Source of the DNA: Bradyrhizobium sp. Ash2021
Lineage (GTDB): Bacteria > Pseudomonadota > Alphaproteobacteria > Rhizobiales > Xanthobacteraceae
Assembly: GCF_031202265.1 (NCBI RefSeq)
Contig: NZ_CP100604.1
Span: forward strand, 9,220,501 to 9,284,500
Direction of reading: 5' to 3'
DNA length: 64,000 nt
Positions 44,670-53,633 of this stretch are shown here, piece after piece. Every line of letters begins with the position of its first letter. The stretch's first letter is position 1. Position numbers and translations under genes: made by a program. The notes beneath the pieces were generated by a model. That model searched no databases and was not told the DNA's origin. It saw only the letters and a list, made by a program, of their open reading frames with translations.

Positions 44670-45878
44670 ATGATGGAAGACATGAAGGTGACGGCCGGCG
44701 GCTACGACTTTGGCGCAGCGCATGCCGCCATGCGCCGCTACGTCGATGGCAACATTCTTTCGGGTGTTTCGTCGGCGGTGCTGGTCGGCCGGGATCTGGT
44801 GGATGTGAATTGCGTTGGATGGGCCGACAAGGAGGCGCAGATACCCTTGCGGGTCGACCACATCTTCCGGGTGTTTTCCAATACCAAGCTGATCACCTCC
44901 TGTGCCGCGCTGCTGCTGTTTGAAGAAGGGCGCTTCCAGCTCGACGACCCCATCGAAAAATTCATTCCGCAGCTGGCGAACCGCCGTGTGCTGCGTCCGG
45001 ATGCAACCTTGTTGGACGATACCGAGCCCGCCAAGGGCTCGATCACCATCCGCCATCTGCTGAGCCACGGTTCGGGACTGAGCTACGGTCTGCTCGATCC
45101 AGGAACGACGATCTTCAAGGCGTATAACGAGCGCAAGGTGCTCAACCCCGCCACAACGCTGGCGGACATGATGGACGTGCTGGCCGACCTGCCACTGGTG
45201 TTCCATCCCGGTACGTCATGGGAGTACTCGGTCGCCAGCGATGTCACGGCGCGGCTGGTCGAAATCGTCAGCGGGCAGCCGTTCGACGCATTCATCCAGG
45301 CGCGAATCCTGGATCCGCTTGGCATGGTGGACACCGGATTCGTCATCCCGGAGCAAAATCGAAACCGCCTCGCCGCGTATTACGCGGGGGCAGATATCAT
45401 GGAGCCGATGAAGCCGGGCCTCACGCGCACCGATGACGCGCCCTATCCGGGAGCTTATTTGCGTCCCGTCCCGCGGCTGAATGGCGGCGGCGGGCTGGTT
45501 TCGACGTTGCCGGATATGGTGGCGCTGATCCGGAGCCTGCTTCCGGGCGGCCCCACCCTGCTCAAGCCGGATACGATTGCGCTGATGATGACCAACCAGT
45601 TGCCGGACGGCGTCTGGATACGCTTCGCCAGGATCGGCGATCTCCCGGGCAGAGGGTTCGCCTTGGCTGGCGCGCGGATCCTGCAGCCTTCGCCGTTCGA
45701 CCATCCGGACTCCGTCGGCGAACTCTACTGGGGCGGCATAGCTGGCACGCAATGGTGGATTTCACCCGAGGCAAATGTCGCGGGCCTGATGATGACACAG
45801 CGTCAGATGGCTTTCACGCATCCGTTCGCGGTCGAATTCAAGCGGTTGGCGTATCAGGCGGTAAAGCGCAAGGGTTGA
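44670..45878 (+). CDS. Beta-lactamase-fold serine hydrolase (class C / esterase type)
   Basis: 402 residues of the beta-lactamase-related (AmpC/EstB) family. The nucleophile motif SxxK is SNTK in FRVFSNTKLITSC, and the Tyr motif is YSV in WEYSVASDV. LLSHGSGLSYG, HPGTSWEYS and GGGGLVSTLPDM are typical of EstB-like carboxylesterases. No signal peptide, so a cytosolic esterase is likelier than an antibiotic-degrading enzyme. ATG 44670 has AGGGGACA upstream. Convergent with mmcB. Confidence 0.88.
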   Translation: MMEDMKVTAGGYDFGAAHAAMRRYVDGNILSGVSSAVLVGRDLVDVNCVGWADKEAQIPLRVDHIFRVFSNTKLITSCAALLLFEEGRFQLDDPIEKFIPQLANRRVLRPDATLLDDTEPAKGSITIRHLLSHGSGLSYGLLDPGTTIFKAYNERKVLNPATTLADMMDVLADLPLVFHPGTSWEYSVASDVTARLVEIVSGQPFDAFIQARILDPLGMVDTGFVIPEQNRNRLAAYYAGADIMEPMKPGLTRTDDAPYPGAYLRPVPRLNGGGGLVSTLPDMVALIRSLLPGGPTLLKPDTIALMMTNQLPDGVWIRFARIGDLPGRGFALAGARILQPSPFDHPDSVGELYWGGIAGTQWWISPEANVAGLMMTQRQMAFTHPFAVEFKRLAYQAVKRKG

Positions 45879-45892
45879 CCGGTTCGGTCAAC
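45874..45892. terminator. Hairpin GTTGACC-GGTTC-GGTCAAC between convergent genes
   Basis: Seven-bp perfect stem overlapping the stop codon of the serine hydrolase gene and 8 bp from the mmcB stop. No T-run; a possible bidirectional end, by position only. Confidence 0.4.
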
Positions 45893-45900
45893 TCGCCCCG

Positions 45901-46386
45901 CTAAAACTCGCCCTGCCCCTGCGGATCGACCAGCCGGTTGATGCGCTGTGCGGCGGCAATGGCAAACCGCACCGTCATCGATTTGCGCGTCGGCGCCGGC
46001 AGGCGATGCTCGGGCGCCTCGCAATGCATATGCGCGCCATAGGCGTCGGCGATGATCAGGCCGGTATCGGCTGGGAAAATCTCGCACGGCAGATCCTGCG
46101 TAAAGGCAAAGAACAGCCGGTCGCAATGCGCGCGATACTCCGGCCATTTCTGGTCGGCCCGGAAATCCTCGAGCGACGATTTGATCTCGACGATCCAGAT
46201 GTCGCCGCGCTCGTTCAGCGCCACCAGATCGGCGCGCCGGCCCGACGGCAGCGGCAGTTCGCTGATGCAGGAAAATCCGAGCGATCTCAACAGCCTCGCG
46301 GTGCCGCGCGCGATCTTGAGCGCGGTCTCCGACTGACGGCCGTCCGGCGCGGGCGCAAGGCTGATCTGGCGGGCGGGCGATTCCAT
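45901..46386 (-). CDS. MmcB-family DNA-repair-associated protein
   Basis: 161 residues with a restriction-endonuclease-like fold: ELPLPSGRRADLVAL, then WIVEIKSSLEDFRADQKWPEY and FFAFTQDLPCEIFP. The D...E-x-K pattern (Asp in RADLV, EIKS) is a PD-(D/E)xK-type active-site signature. MmcB of Caulobacter is induced by mitomycin C in the SOS response. ATG 46386 starts the conserved region. A LexA box is not clear upstream. Confidence 0.82.
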   Translation of the reverse strand: MESPARQISLAPAPDGRQSETALKIARGTARLLRSLGFSCISELPLPSGRRADLVALNERGDIWIVEIKSSLEDFRADQKWPEYRAHCDRLFFAFTQDLPCEIFPADTGLIIADAYGAHMHCEAPEHRLPAPTRKSMTVRFAIAAAQRINRLVDPQGQGEF

Positions 46387-46542
46387 CCGGCAATCCTAGC
46401 CGATTTCGGCACCGCCGCCCAACGGGAGGGGGGCGCGAAATGCACCGCAAATTCGCACCCGCCCCGCCTTGTTTTCGACCTCAGGCGACCGTGAACCGAG
46501 TGGAACCTTGGTTCCGAGGGACGGAACACACGGAGGAGAACC

Positions 46543-47652
46543 ATGAAGTCAGGCATCGCACTTCGCTCGCTCGCATTCGCTCTCGCAACATTCCCGCTGT
46601 CGGCCGCCGTTGCAAAACCCACCGTCGAAGTCGCCTTCGTTCTCGACACCACGGGAGCGATGGGCGGGCTGATCGAAGGCGCCAAACGAAAGATCTGGTC
46701 GATCGCGACCGCGATCGTCGATTCCAATCCCGACGCCGACATCCGCATGGGCCTCGTCGCCTACCGCGACATCGGCGACGACTACGTCACCAGGAAGATT
46801 GAACTCACCACCGACATCCAGGATCTCTACGCTCACCTTCTGGAATTGAGGGCTCGTGGCGGCGGCGACTGGCCGGAAAGTGTCAACGAGGCGCTCGATG
46901 TCGCCGTCAACAAGCTGCAATGGACCACCGGCGGCGATACCAGGCGGATCGTGTTTCTGGTCGGCGACGCGCCGCCGCACATGGATTACGCGCAGGACAC
47001 CAAATATCCGGTCACGCTGTCGGTGGCGAAGCAAAAGGACATCATCGTCAACACCGTGCTCGCCGGCAACGCGCAGGATACCGAACGGGTCTGGCGCGAT
47101 ATCGCCCAGAACGGTAACGGCCGCTTCATTCCGATCCCGCAGGATGGCGGACAGATCGTCGTGATCGAGACGCCGTTCGATCAGGACATCATCATCCTGC
47201 AGCGCGAGATCAACGGCACCGTGATCCCCTACGGCCCGCGGGCGCTGCAGAAACGCACCGAGGACAAGACCCAGCAACTGTCGAACGTCGCGGCAGCGGC
47301 GCCCTCGCAGGCTTCCGAGATGGCGAGCTTCATCAACAAGCGCGCCAAGGCGACCTCGGAAGCCGTCACCGGCGAAGGCGACCTGGTCAGCGATATCGCC
47401 GCCGGCCGGCAGAAGCTTGCCACGCTGAAAGACGAGGAATTGCCGGACAATCTGCGCGCGTTGAAACCGGAAGCCCGCATGGATGAAGTCAACAAGCAGA
47501 TGAACCAGCGCAAGGAGCTCAACGACAAGCTCTCGGCCCTGGTGGCGATGCGGGACAAATACGTCGCCGAGCAGCGCGCCAAGGCGCAATCGAAGGCATT
47601 GTCGTTCGATCGCGTGGTGGAGGATACGCTGAAGGCGCAGATCAGGCGGTGA
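46543..47652 (+). CDS. Exported von Willebrand factor A domain protein
   Basis: 369 residues. Signal peptide MKSGIALRSLAFALATFPLS, cleaved after AVAK or nearby, then a VWA domain (about 28-215). The MIDAS is DTTGAMG, with Thr in ELTTD and Asp in VGDAPPHMDYAQD. The C-terminal 140 residues are helical and charged, with a likely coiled coil (DEVNKQMNQRKELNDKLSALV). VWA domains bind partner proteins through a metal ion; no partner is evident. GGAGGAGAAC precedes ATG 46543. A GGAACCTTGGTTCC hairpin at 46502-46515 lies upstream. Confidence 0.85.
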   Translation: MKSGIALRSLAFALATFPLSAAVAKPTVEVAFVLDTTGAMGGLIEGAKRKIWSIATAIVDSNPDADIRMGLVAYRDIGDDYVTRKIELTTDIQDLYAHLLELRARGGGDWPESVNEALDVAVNKLQWTTGGDTRRIVFLVGDAPPHMDYAQDTKYPVTLSVAKQKDIIVNTVLAGNAQDTERVWRDIAQNGNGRFIPIPQDGGQIVVIETPFDQDIIILQREINGTVIPYGPRALQKRTEDKTQQLSNVAAAAPSQASEMASFINKRAKATSEAVTGEGDLVSDIAAGRQKLATLKDEELPDNLRALKPEARMDEVNKQMNQRKELNDKLSALVAMRDKYVAEQRAKAQSKALSFDRVVEDTLKAQIRR

Positions 47653-47670
47653 GATAGCGGCATCCAACAT

Positions 47671-47832
47671 CGTCGTCCCCGCCTAGTGCGCAATTGCGCA
47701 CGGGAGCGGGGACCCATAACCACCGATGGCTGTTGTTACACCGCGCTAGGGCGACAGCCTTCGTACAACACGGTCCTGTGGTTATGGGTCCCGGCTCCTG
47801 ATGCGCAATTGCGCATAAGGGCCGGGACGACG
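47671..47832. repeat. Large paired-hairpin element with TGCGCAATTGCGCA centres
   Basis: Left arm CGTCGTCCCCGC then TGCGCAATTGCGCA then GCGGGGACCCATAACCA; right arm GGTTATGGGTCCCGGC then TGCGCAATTGCGCA then GGCCGGGACGACG. Each arm is a hairpin whose centre is the same 14-bp palindrome, and the arms are inverted relative to each other with about 65 bp between. The same outer blocks occur without the palindrome at 60308. Confidence 0.85.
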
Positions 47833-47921
47833 GTGAATTTCGCCGGAACTTCGCAGCCCCCTCACCGCTTATCTATCGGCCGCTAACGACGTCCTGGGCG
47901 GACCGATGAGAGCTGCCCGGC

Positions 47922-49622
47922 ATGATTGACGATCTCTGGTACAAGAACGGCGTCATCTATTGCCTCTCCGTCGGCACCTATATGGATGCCAATGGCGACG
48001 GGATCGGCGATTTCAAAGGCTTGTTGCGGAGGTTGGATTATCTGCACGGTCTCGGCATCACCGCGATCTGGCTGATGCCGTTCCAGCCCTCGCCCGGCCG
48101 GGACGACGGCTACGACATCTCGGATTATTACGGCGTCGATCCCCGTTACGGCACGCTCGGCGACTTCGTCGAATTCACCCATGGCTGCCGGCAGCGCGGC
48201 ATCCGCGTCATCATCGACCTCGTCGTCAACCACACCTCCGACCAGCATTCCTGGTTTCGCGACGCACGAAGCGCAAAGGACTCGCAATACCGCGATTGGT
48301 ATGTCTGGTCCGACAAGCGGCCGGCGAATGCCAACACCGGCGTGGTATTTCCCGGCGTGCAAAAATCGACCTGGACGCGGGATAAGGAAGCGGGCGCCTG
48401 GTATTTCCATCGCTTCTACGATTTCCAGCCCGATCTCAACACCTCCAACCCGCATGTGCAGGCAGAAATCCTCAAGATCATGGGGTTCTGGATCCAGCTC
48501 GGCGTCTCCGGCTTTCGCATGGACGCGGTCCCCTTCGTGATTGCGACCAAGGGCGCCAAGGTGAAGAAGCCCGTCGAACAATACGACATGCTGCGCTCGT
48601 TCCGCGAATTCCTGCAATGGCGGAAAGGCGACGCCATCATTCTGGCGGAAGCCAATGTGCTGCCCGAAACCGACATGGACTATTTCGGCCGAGACGGCGA
48701 CCGCATGCACATGATGTTCAATTTTCAGGTCAACCAGCATCTGTTTTATGCACTGGCCTCCGCCGATACCCGCCCGCTGGCGAAATCGCTGACCGCGACC
48801 AGGCCGCGGCCCGCGACCGCGCAATGGGGCCTGTTTCTGCGCAACCATGACGAACTCGATCTCGGCCGGCTGACGAAGCCGCAGCGCGACACCGTGTTCA
48901 AGGCGTTCGGCCCCGACAAGAACATGCAACTCTACGATCGCGGCATCCGCCGGCGCCTCGCGCCGATGCTGGGCGGCGACCGGCGGCGGCTCGAGCTCGC
49001 CTACAGCCTGATGTGCACGCTGCCGGGGACACCCGTCATTCGTTATGGCGACGAGATCGCGATGGGTGACAATCTCGATCTGCCCGAGCGCAATTGCGCG
49101 CGCACGCCGATGCAATGGTCGACCGAACCGCATGCCGGATTCACCGAGAGCGACAAGCCCTGCTCGCCCGTCATCGACGAGGGTCCTTATGGCTACGAGC
49201 ATGTCAATGCCGCGAAACAACGCCGCGATCCCGATTCGATGTTGAACTGGACCGAGGGCATCATCCGGATGCGGAAGGAAGTCCCCGAGGTCGGCTGGGG
49301 CGATTTCAAGGTGATTGCGGCGCGCGATCCCGCGGTGCTGGTGATCCGCTACGACTGGCGCAACAATTCGGTGCTGTTCGTGCATAATCTCGACGAGAAG
49401 CCACGCGAAGTCACGTTTGTGGTCGGGCTGCCCGGCGAGGCCGGCAAGCTGCTGGTCAACCTGCTGTCGGAGGATCACAGCCAAGCCGATGAGCGCGGCA
49501 AGCATACGCTGATGCTGGAAGGTTACGGCTACCGATGGTATCGCGTCGGCGGCCTCGATTATCTGCTGAAGCGCAGCGATATCGATGCGGATGCGACAGG
49601 GAAGGCCAGTCACCCGGCGTGA
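47922..49622 (+). CDS. GH13 alpha-amylase-family enzyme, trehalose synthase (TreS)-like
   Basis: 566 residues. GH13 region I is VIIDLVVNHTSDQHSWF, region II GFRMDAVPF (nucleophile Asp), region III IILAEANV (acid/base Glu) and region IV LRNHDELD. DANGDGIGDFKGLL and LPGTPVIRYGDEIAMGDN are as in trehalose synthases, which convert maltose to trehalose. Full TreS proteins of related bacteria often carry a maltokinase domain; that is absent here. A hydrolytic or transglucosylating role is also possible. The 3-prime end overlaps the convergent aglA-like gene by 13 bp. Confidence 0.87.
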   Translation: MIDDLWYKNGVIYCLSVGTYMDANGDGIGDFKGLLRRLDYLHGLGITAIWLMPFQPSPGRDDGYDISDYYGVDPRYGTLGDFVEFTHGCRQRGIRVIIDLVVNHTSDQHSWFRDARSAKDSQYRDWYVWSDKRPANANTGVVFPGVQKSTWTRDKEAGAWYFHRFYDFQPDLNTSNPHVQAEILKIMGFWIQLGVSGFRMDAVPFVIATKGAKVKKPVEQYDMLRSFREFLQWRKGDAIILAEANVLPETDMDYFGRDGDRMHMMFNFQVNQHLFYALASADTRPLAKSLTATRPRPATAQWGLFLRNHDELDLGRLTKPQRDTVFKAFGPDKNMQLYDRGIRRRLAPMLGGDRRRLELAYSLMCTLPGTPVIRYGDEIAMGDNLDLPERNCARTPMQWSTEPHAGFTESDKPCSPVIDEGPYGYEHVNAAKQRRDPDSMLNWTEGIIRMRKEVPEVGWGDFKVIAARDPAVLVIRYDWRNNSVLFVHNLDEKPREVTFVVGLPGEAGKLLVNLLSEDHSQADERGKHTLMLEGYGYRWYRVGGLDYLLKRSDIDADATGKASHPA

Positions 49623-51220
49623 GCGGGCGTCCCGAGAATCACACCCTCATTACCGCGCAGATCGAGCGTGCCCTGGACCTGCTCACCCTGCCGATCCAGC
49701 ATGGTCGACAGCAGGATCTCGCGCCCGAAGCCGATCGAGCTCGAGGCAATCGAAGCGGGCTCGGCGCCGAGATTGAGCGCAATGACGACCGCGCCGCCCT
49801 CGCCCTCGCGGCGATAGAGCAGGATATCGCCCTGGGCGGCGACCGGCTGGTACGCGCCGGTCACCAGTTGCGGCAATTTCTTCCGGAGCGCGATCAGCGC
49901 CTTGTAGAAGTTGAGGATCGAGTCAGGGACGGCATCGAGATTGATGACATTCTCACGCGCGAAATCATGCGCCAGCGGCAGCCATGGTTTTGCCATCGAG
50001 AACCCCGCATGCGGACGCGCGCTCCATTGCATCGGCGTGCGGCAACCGTCACGACCGACCCCGATCCCCGGCACGTTCTTCTCGAAGGGATCGCGCACCT
50101 GGTCGGGCGAGATCATAGCCTGACGCATGCCGATCTCGTCGCCGTAATAGAGCGTCGGCGTGCCGCGCAGCGTCAACAGCAGCATCGCCGCGACGCGCGC
50201 CTGCTCAGGCCCGACCCGGCTCGCCACCCGCGGCCGGTCATGATTGCCGAGCACCCAGTTCGGCCAGGCGCCGGCGGGCAAAGCGCGCTCGTAATCGGCG
50301 ACGATCTTCTCGATCGAGTGCGCGCTCCACAGCGTCGACAACAGGGCAAAATTGAACGGCATCTGCGCGCCGGCAAGGTCGTTGCCGTAATAGGCGACCA
50401 TGCGGTGCAGGGGCAGATAGATCTCGCCGATCAGCACGCAGGAATCGAATCCGTCGATCACGCGCCGCATCTCCGCGATCACCTCATGTACCTCGGGCTG
50501 GTCGGTCGAATACTGCGTCAGGATGGCCTCGTGCGGCGGCCGTCCTTCGACATAATGTGAATTGGGCGGATTATCGCGGAATTTCGCGTCCTTTATCAGA
50601 TGCCAGATCACATCGACCCGAAAGCCATCGACGCCCTTGCGTAGCCAGAAGCGCATCACGTCATAGATCGCCTCACGCACTTGCGGGTTGCGCCAGTTCA
50701 GGTCCGGCTGCTGGGTGAGAAAGGCATGATAATAATATTGGCCGGTCGTCTCGTCATGTTCCCAGCCGCTGCCGCCGAATTCCGATAACCAGTTGTTCGG
50801 GGGCCCGCCCTCCGGCTTGCCGTCGCGCCAGATATACCAGCCGCGCTTTCGGTTATCGCGGGAGCTCCTGCTTTCGATGAACCAGGGGTGCTGGTCCGAG
50901 GTGTGGTTCGGCACCAGGTCGAGGATCAGCTTGAGGCCGCTGTCATGGACGGCGGCGATCAGCGTGTCGAAATCCTCCATCGTGCCGAACATCGGATCGA
51001 TGTCGGTATAGTCTGATATGTCGTAGCCTAAATCGGCCATCGGCGACGGGAAGATCGGCGACAGCCAGATCGCGTCGATCCCGAGTTCCCTCAAGTAGGG
51101 TAGCCGCTCGATGATCCCCGCGAGATCGCCGACCCCGTCGGCGTTGGTGTCCTGAAACGACCGCGGATAGATCTGATAGAAAACGCCGTGCCGCCACCAA
51201 TTTTTGTCGCCCTGATCCAT
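49610..51220 (-). CDS. GH13 alpha-glucosidase
   Basis: 536 residues. The start WWRHGVFYQIYPRSFQDTNADG, then LILDLVPNHTSDQHPWF, GFRVDVIWHLIKD (nucleophile Asp), VLIGEIYLPL (acid/base Glu) and VLGNHDRPRVASR are diagnostic of oligo-1,6-/alpha-glucosidases of rhizobial type, active on maltose, sucrose or trehalulose. No signal peptide, so a cytosolic enzyme. ATG 51220 begins MDQGDKNWW, the usual start. It overlaps the TreS-like gene at the 3-prime end, so the two convergent transcripts may interfere. Together they suggest alpha-glucoside and trehalose metabolism. Confidence 0.9.
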   Translation of the reverse strand: MDQGDKNWWRHGVFYQIYPRSFQDTNADGVGDLAGIIERLPYLRELGIDAIWLSPIFPSPMADLGYDISDYTDIDPMFGTMEDFDTLIAAVHDSGLKLILDLVPNHTSDQHPWFIESRSSRDNRKRGWYIWRDGKPEGGPPNNWLSEFGGSGWEHDETTGQYYYHAFLTQQPDLNWRNPQVREAIYDVMRFWLRKGVDGFRVDVIWHLIKDAKFRDNPPNSHYVEGRPPHEAILTQYSTDQPEVHEVIAEMRRVIDGFDSCVLIGEIYLPLHRMVAYYGNDLAGAQMPFNFALLSTLWSAHSIEKIVADYERALPAGAWPNWVLGNHDRPRVASRVGPEQARVAAMLLLTLRGTPTLYYGDEIGMRQAMISPDQVRDPFEKNVPGIGVGRDGCRTPMQWSARPHAGFSMAKPWLPLAHDFARENVINLDAVPDSILNFYKALIALRKKLPQLVTGAYQPVAAQGDILLYRREGEGGAVVIALNLGAEPASIASSSIGFGREILLSTMLDRQGEQVQGTLDLRGNEGVILGTPAHAG

Positions 51221-51330
51221 CCTTGGAAATCACCCTTCAAATCCGGCTTGAACAAGGCAGCGGCAACGGTCGGGCTAAAGCTGACCGGATTTTTCAGGAC
51301 AATCCCCTGCCATGCGTACGCCCTGCGCGT

Positions 51331-52146
51331 TTAGCCATGCCGGGTCATGGCGATCTGATACACGGTGATCAGCACCTCGAACAGGATCAGGAACACGATG
51401 ATCAGCTCCAGCCGTAGCGAGCGGCGGGTATCGATGATATCGGTCAGGACCTGCGCCGTCTCGGCGACCACCGCAAGTTTACGATTGAGCGATTCGGCGC
51501 GCTCCTTGAGCTCGTATTCATCCTCCAGCCGGGCATAGAGCCGCTCGAGCTGCGGCTTGTCCCAGAGAATATCGGGCTTTTCGGACACCTCGACCGGACC
51601 GGAGACGCGATGCCGCACCGACAACGCATTGCCGATGTGCTTCAGGATCGCGTTCCGGCCACCGCGCATCTGCCCGTTCTGCGCCAGTTCGCGCGCGAAC
51701 GGTTCGGTCATGTCGAACACGGCCGCAACCTCGCGCTCGTGCCGCGCCAGAACGACGCTCTTGGCCAGCGCCTCGCCAACCAGGATCAGCCGCTCCGGCG
51801 ACAGACTCTGCAGGTAGATCGGACCACCCGGCGGAATCTGGTCGTCCTTCTCGGAGGCGAGTTCGATGGTCGCGATCTCCTCCTCGCGCCGGGCCGCGGG
51901 TCCTGTCATGCGCGATTGCAGGCTACGCAGGAATTCGTCCTCCTCCAGCGCATTCAGCCCGATGAGGACGACGACGCCATAGCGGAACAGAATGGCGACG
52001 CCGTTCTCGTTGACGCGAAACGCCAGCGGCGTCGTTGCCAGCACGTCGCCACGCTCGAGGCCCGACGTATTCAGGCGGTCGGCGACAAAAAACGCGCGGG
52101 CCGTTGTACGCGTCCCCCCCAGCGGCGATGTGGAAGCCTGACTCAT
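51331..52146 (-). CDS. RMD1/YagE-family (DUF155) membrane protein
   Basis: 271 residues. A soluble domain with strands AFFVADRL, ATTPLAFRVN, GVAILFRYGVVVLIGL and helices ends with a coiled-coil (RLYARLEDEYELKERAESLNRK) and a single C-terminal membrane segment (LELIIVFLILFEVLITVYQI). This is the organisation of RMD1 proteins, conserved from bacteria to mitochondria, with a poorly known role in membrane-associated complexes. ATG 52146 lies at the front of the domain. Divergent from the metallo-hydrolase gene. Confidence 0.82.
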   Translation of the reverse strand: MSQASTSPLGGTRTTARAFFVADRLNTSGLERGDVLATTPLAFRVNENGVAILFRYGVVVLIGLNALEEDEFLRSLQSRMTGPAARREEEIATIELASEKDDQIPPGGPIYLQSLSPERLILVGEALAKSVVLARHEREVAAVFDMTEPFARELAQNGQMRGGRNAILKHIGNALSVRHRVSGPVEVSEKPDILWDKPQLERLYARLEDEYELKERAESLNRKLAVVAETAQVLTDIIDTRRSLRLELIIVFLILFEVLITVYQIAMTRHG

Positions 52147-52305
52147 GCAATTTCCGGCCTGCCGACGTCAAAAAACCAAGCCTGCGGCCGATGCGCTTTC
52201 GGCCTTGAGCACTAAATGTTGCGTTCAACCCTATCACAGACCCGGCCCGGATCGCACGGCGTCCCCTCGTGTTGACGGCGTTTCAGGGAAGAATATGGTG
52301 CCCCC

Positions 52306-52974
52306 ATGGATGACAAAACCGAGACAAAACCGAAAGCCGGCGCGATCATCGTTCCGGTGACGCTGTTCGAGCAGAACTGCACCATCATCTGGCACGAGCC
52401 GACCAAAAAGGCCGTGGTGATCGACCCCGGCGGGGACGTCGACAAGATCCAGGCCGCGATCAAGCAGACCGGCGTCACCGTCGAGAAGATCTGGCTGACG
52501 CACGGCCATATCGACCACGTCGGCGGCGCCGCCGAGCTGCGCGATGCGCTGCAGGTGAAGATCGAAGGCCCGCACATTGCGGACAAATATCTGCTCGACA
52601 ATGTCGTGAGCAGCGGCGAGCGCTTCGGCATGACCGGCGTGCGCAATTTCGGACCCGATCGCTGGCTCGATGAAGGCGACCAGGTCTCGATCGGCGATCT
52701 CGTCTTCGACGTCCTGCATTGCCCCGGCCATTCGCCGGGCAGCGTGGTGTTCTTCAACAAGGAGCTGCGCTTCGCCCATGTCGGCGACGTCCTGTTCAAC
52801 GGCTCGGTCGGGCGCACCGATCTGCCCGGCGGCAGCCACGCCACGCTGATCGATTCGATCACCCAAAAGCTGCTGCCGCTCGGCGGCGATGTCGGCTTCA
52901 TCTGCGGCCACGGCGCCGGATCGAGCATCGGCCAGGAGCGGATGACCAATCCGTTTTTGACCGGCGAGATGTAG
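52306..52974 (+). CDS. Metallo-beta-lactamase-fold hydrolase, glyoxalase II-like (YcbL type)
   Basis: 222 residues. Metal ligands are in LTHGHIDHVGG (His, His, Asp, His), HCPGHSPGSV (His), HVGDVLFNGSVGR (Asp) and ICGHGAGSS (His). VVIDPGGDVDKI is the usual N-terminal motif. Short glyoxalase II-like enzymes of this size hydrolyse S-lactoylglutathione or related thioesters, or have other roles. ATG 52306 is followed by MDDKTETKPKAGA. The stop codon TAG forms the first bases of the mosaic repeat that follows. Confidence 0.88.
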   Translation: MDDKTETKPKAGAIIVPVTLFEQNCTIIWHEPTKKAVVIDPGGDVDKIQAAIKQTGVTVEKIWLTHGHIDHVGGAAELRDALQVKIEGPHIADKYLLDNVVSSGERFGMTGVRNFGPDRWLDEGDQVSIGDLVFDVLHCPGHSPGSVVFFNKELRFAHVGDVLFNGSVGRTDLPGGSHATLIDSITQKLLPLGGDVGFICGHGAGSSIGQERMTNPFLTGEM

Positions 52975-53090
52975 AGCGTTTTCGAGCGAAAGCCTGCCCC
53001 GGACTTGATCCGGGGTCGATACCGGTTCGCGTAGCAATCAAGTTTACGAGGATTGCGTAGACTTATCTGCGGTAGAAAACGCGTCAAAAA
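52973..53090. repeat. Mosaic repeat AGAGCGTTTTCGAGCGAA...GAAAACGCGTCAAAA (long version)
   Basis: Blocks in order: AGAGCGTTTTCGAGCGAA, CCCCGGACTTGATCCGGGG (a hairpin), GATACCGGTTCGCGT, AGCAATCAAGTTTACGAGG, AGAAAACGCGTCAAAA. The first, third and last blocks match 62803-62856 nearly exactly, where the hairpin and the fourth block are missing. Outer blocks are partial inverted complements (CGTTTTC against GAAAACG). Confidence 0.8.
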
Positions 53091-53107
53091 TAAAGAGCTG
53101 GCGGCGA

Positions 53108-53494
53108 CTATTCCGCCGCCATTCCGCTCGCCATTTCGCCTGAACCAGCCTGAGCGAGATGGCGCGAGCCCCAGTCGCGGATCGCGGCGATGACGGGCAC
53201 AAAGCTCTTGCCCTTGCGGGTCAGGCGATATTCGACCTTGGGCGGCACGACACCGTAATCCTTGCGGTCGATCAGCCCGGTTTCGGTCAGCGCCCTCAGT
53301 TCGCGGCTGAGCACGCGCGGCGCGATCTCGGAGCTGCCATCGGAGCCGCGCAGCAGGCCGGTTCTGATTTCGCCGTAGCGCAGCGGACCATCCTTCAGGT
53401 CCCAGACGATGCGCAGCTTGTATTTGCCGCTGATCATTTTCTGGAATGCCGCGACCGGACAGCCGCAGGTCAACGCTGATTTCGGCTTTGCCAT
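53108..53494 (-). CDS. HxlR-family transcriptional regulator
   Basis: 128-residue winged-helix regulator of the DUF24/HxlR class. The N-terminal CGCPVAAFQKMISGKYKLRIV with its conserved redox-prone Cys near the winged helix, LRYGEIRTGL, APRVLSRELRALTETGLIDRK and PPKVEYRLTRKGKSFVPVI form the whole domain. HxlR proteins sense quinones, aldehydes or oxidants and control a neighbouring gene. Start ATG 53494. Divergent from the small monooxygenase-like gene with an operator-like repeat between. Confidence 0.9.
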   Translation of the reverse strand: MAKPKSALTCGCPVAAFQKMISGKYKLRIVWDLKDGPLRYGEIRTGLLRGSDGSSEIAPRVLSRELRALTETGLIDRKDYGVVPPKVEYRLTRKGKSFVPVIAAIRDWGSRHLAQAGSGEMASGMAAE

Positions 53495-53547
53495 CTCATG
53501 ACCTCCGATACGTTGCCGGCGGGGAGGATAGGAATAAGCACAAGAAA

Positions 53548-53574
53548 GTCCATACTATCAATTTTGTCCATACT
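53548..53574. promoter_or_regulatory. Direct repeats GTCCATACT, likely HxlR operator
   Basis: Two perfect 9-bp copies of GTCCATACT at 53548-53556 and 53566-53574, 18 bp apart centre to centre, within the 139-bp gap between hxlR and the divergent gene. Spacing of almost two helical turns and the position suit autoregulation and control of the neighbour by the HxlR protein. Function is inferred. Confidence 0.5.
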
Positions 53575-53633
53575 TGCGCTTTCGCCCTCAAGCGCACCAG
53601 ATGATCCGATGCAGCCCAACGAAGGAGCCTTCA

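Noticed and set aside
44670..45878. Antibiotic-degrading class C beta-lactamase
   Set aside because: No signal peptide, and overall motifs fit EstB-like esterases; SNTK and YSV are shared by both groups.
46502..46523. GGAACC-containing sequence as an EcfG (general stress) promoter
   Set aside because: GGAAC is present but no CGTT follows at 16-18 bp; it is better seen as a small GGAACC/GGTTCC hairpin.
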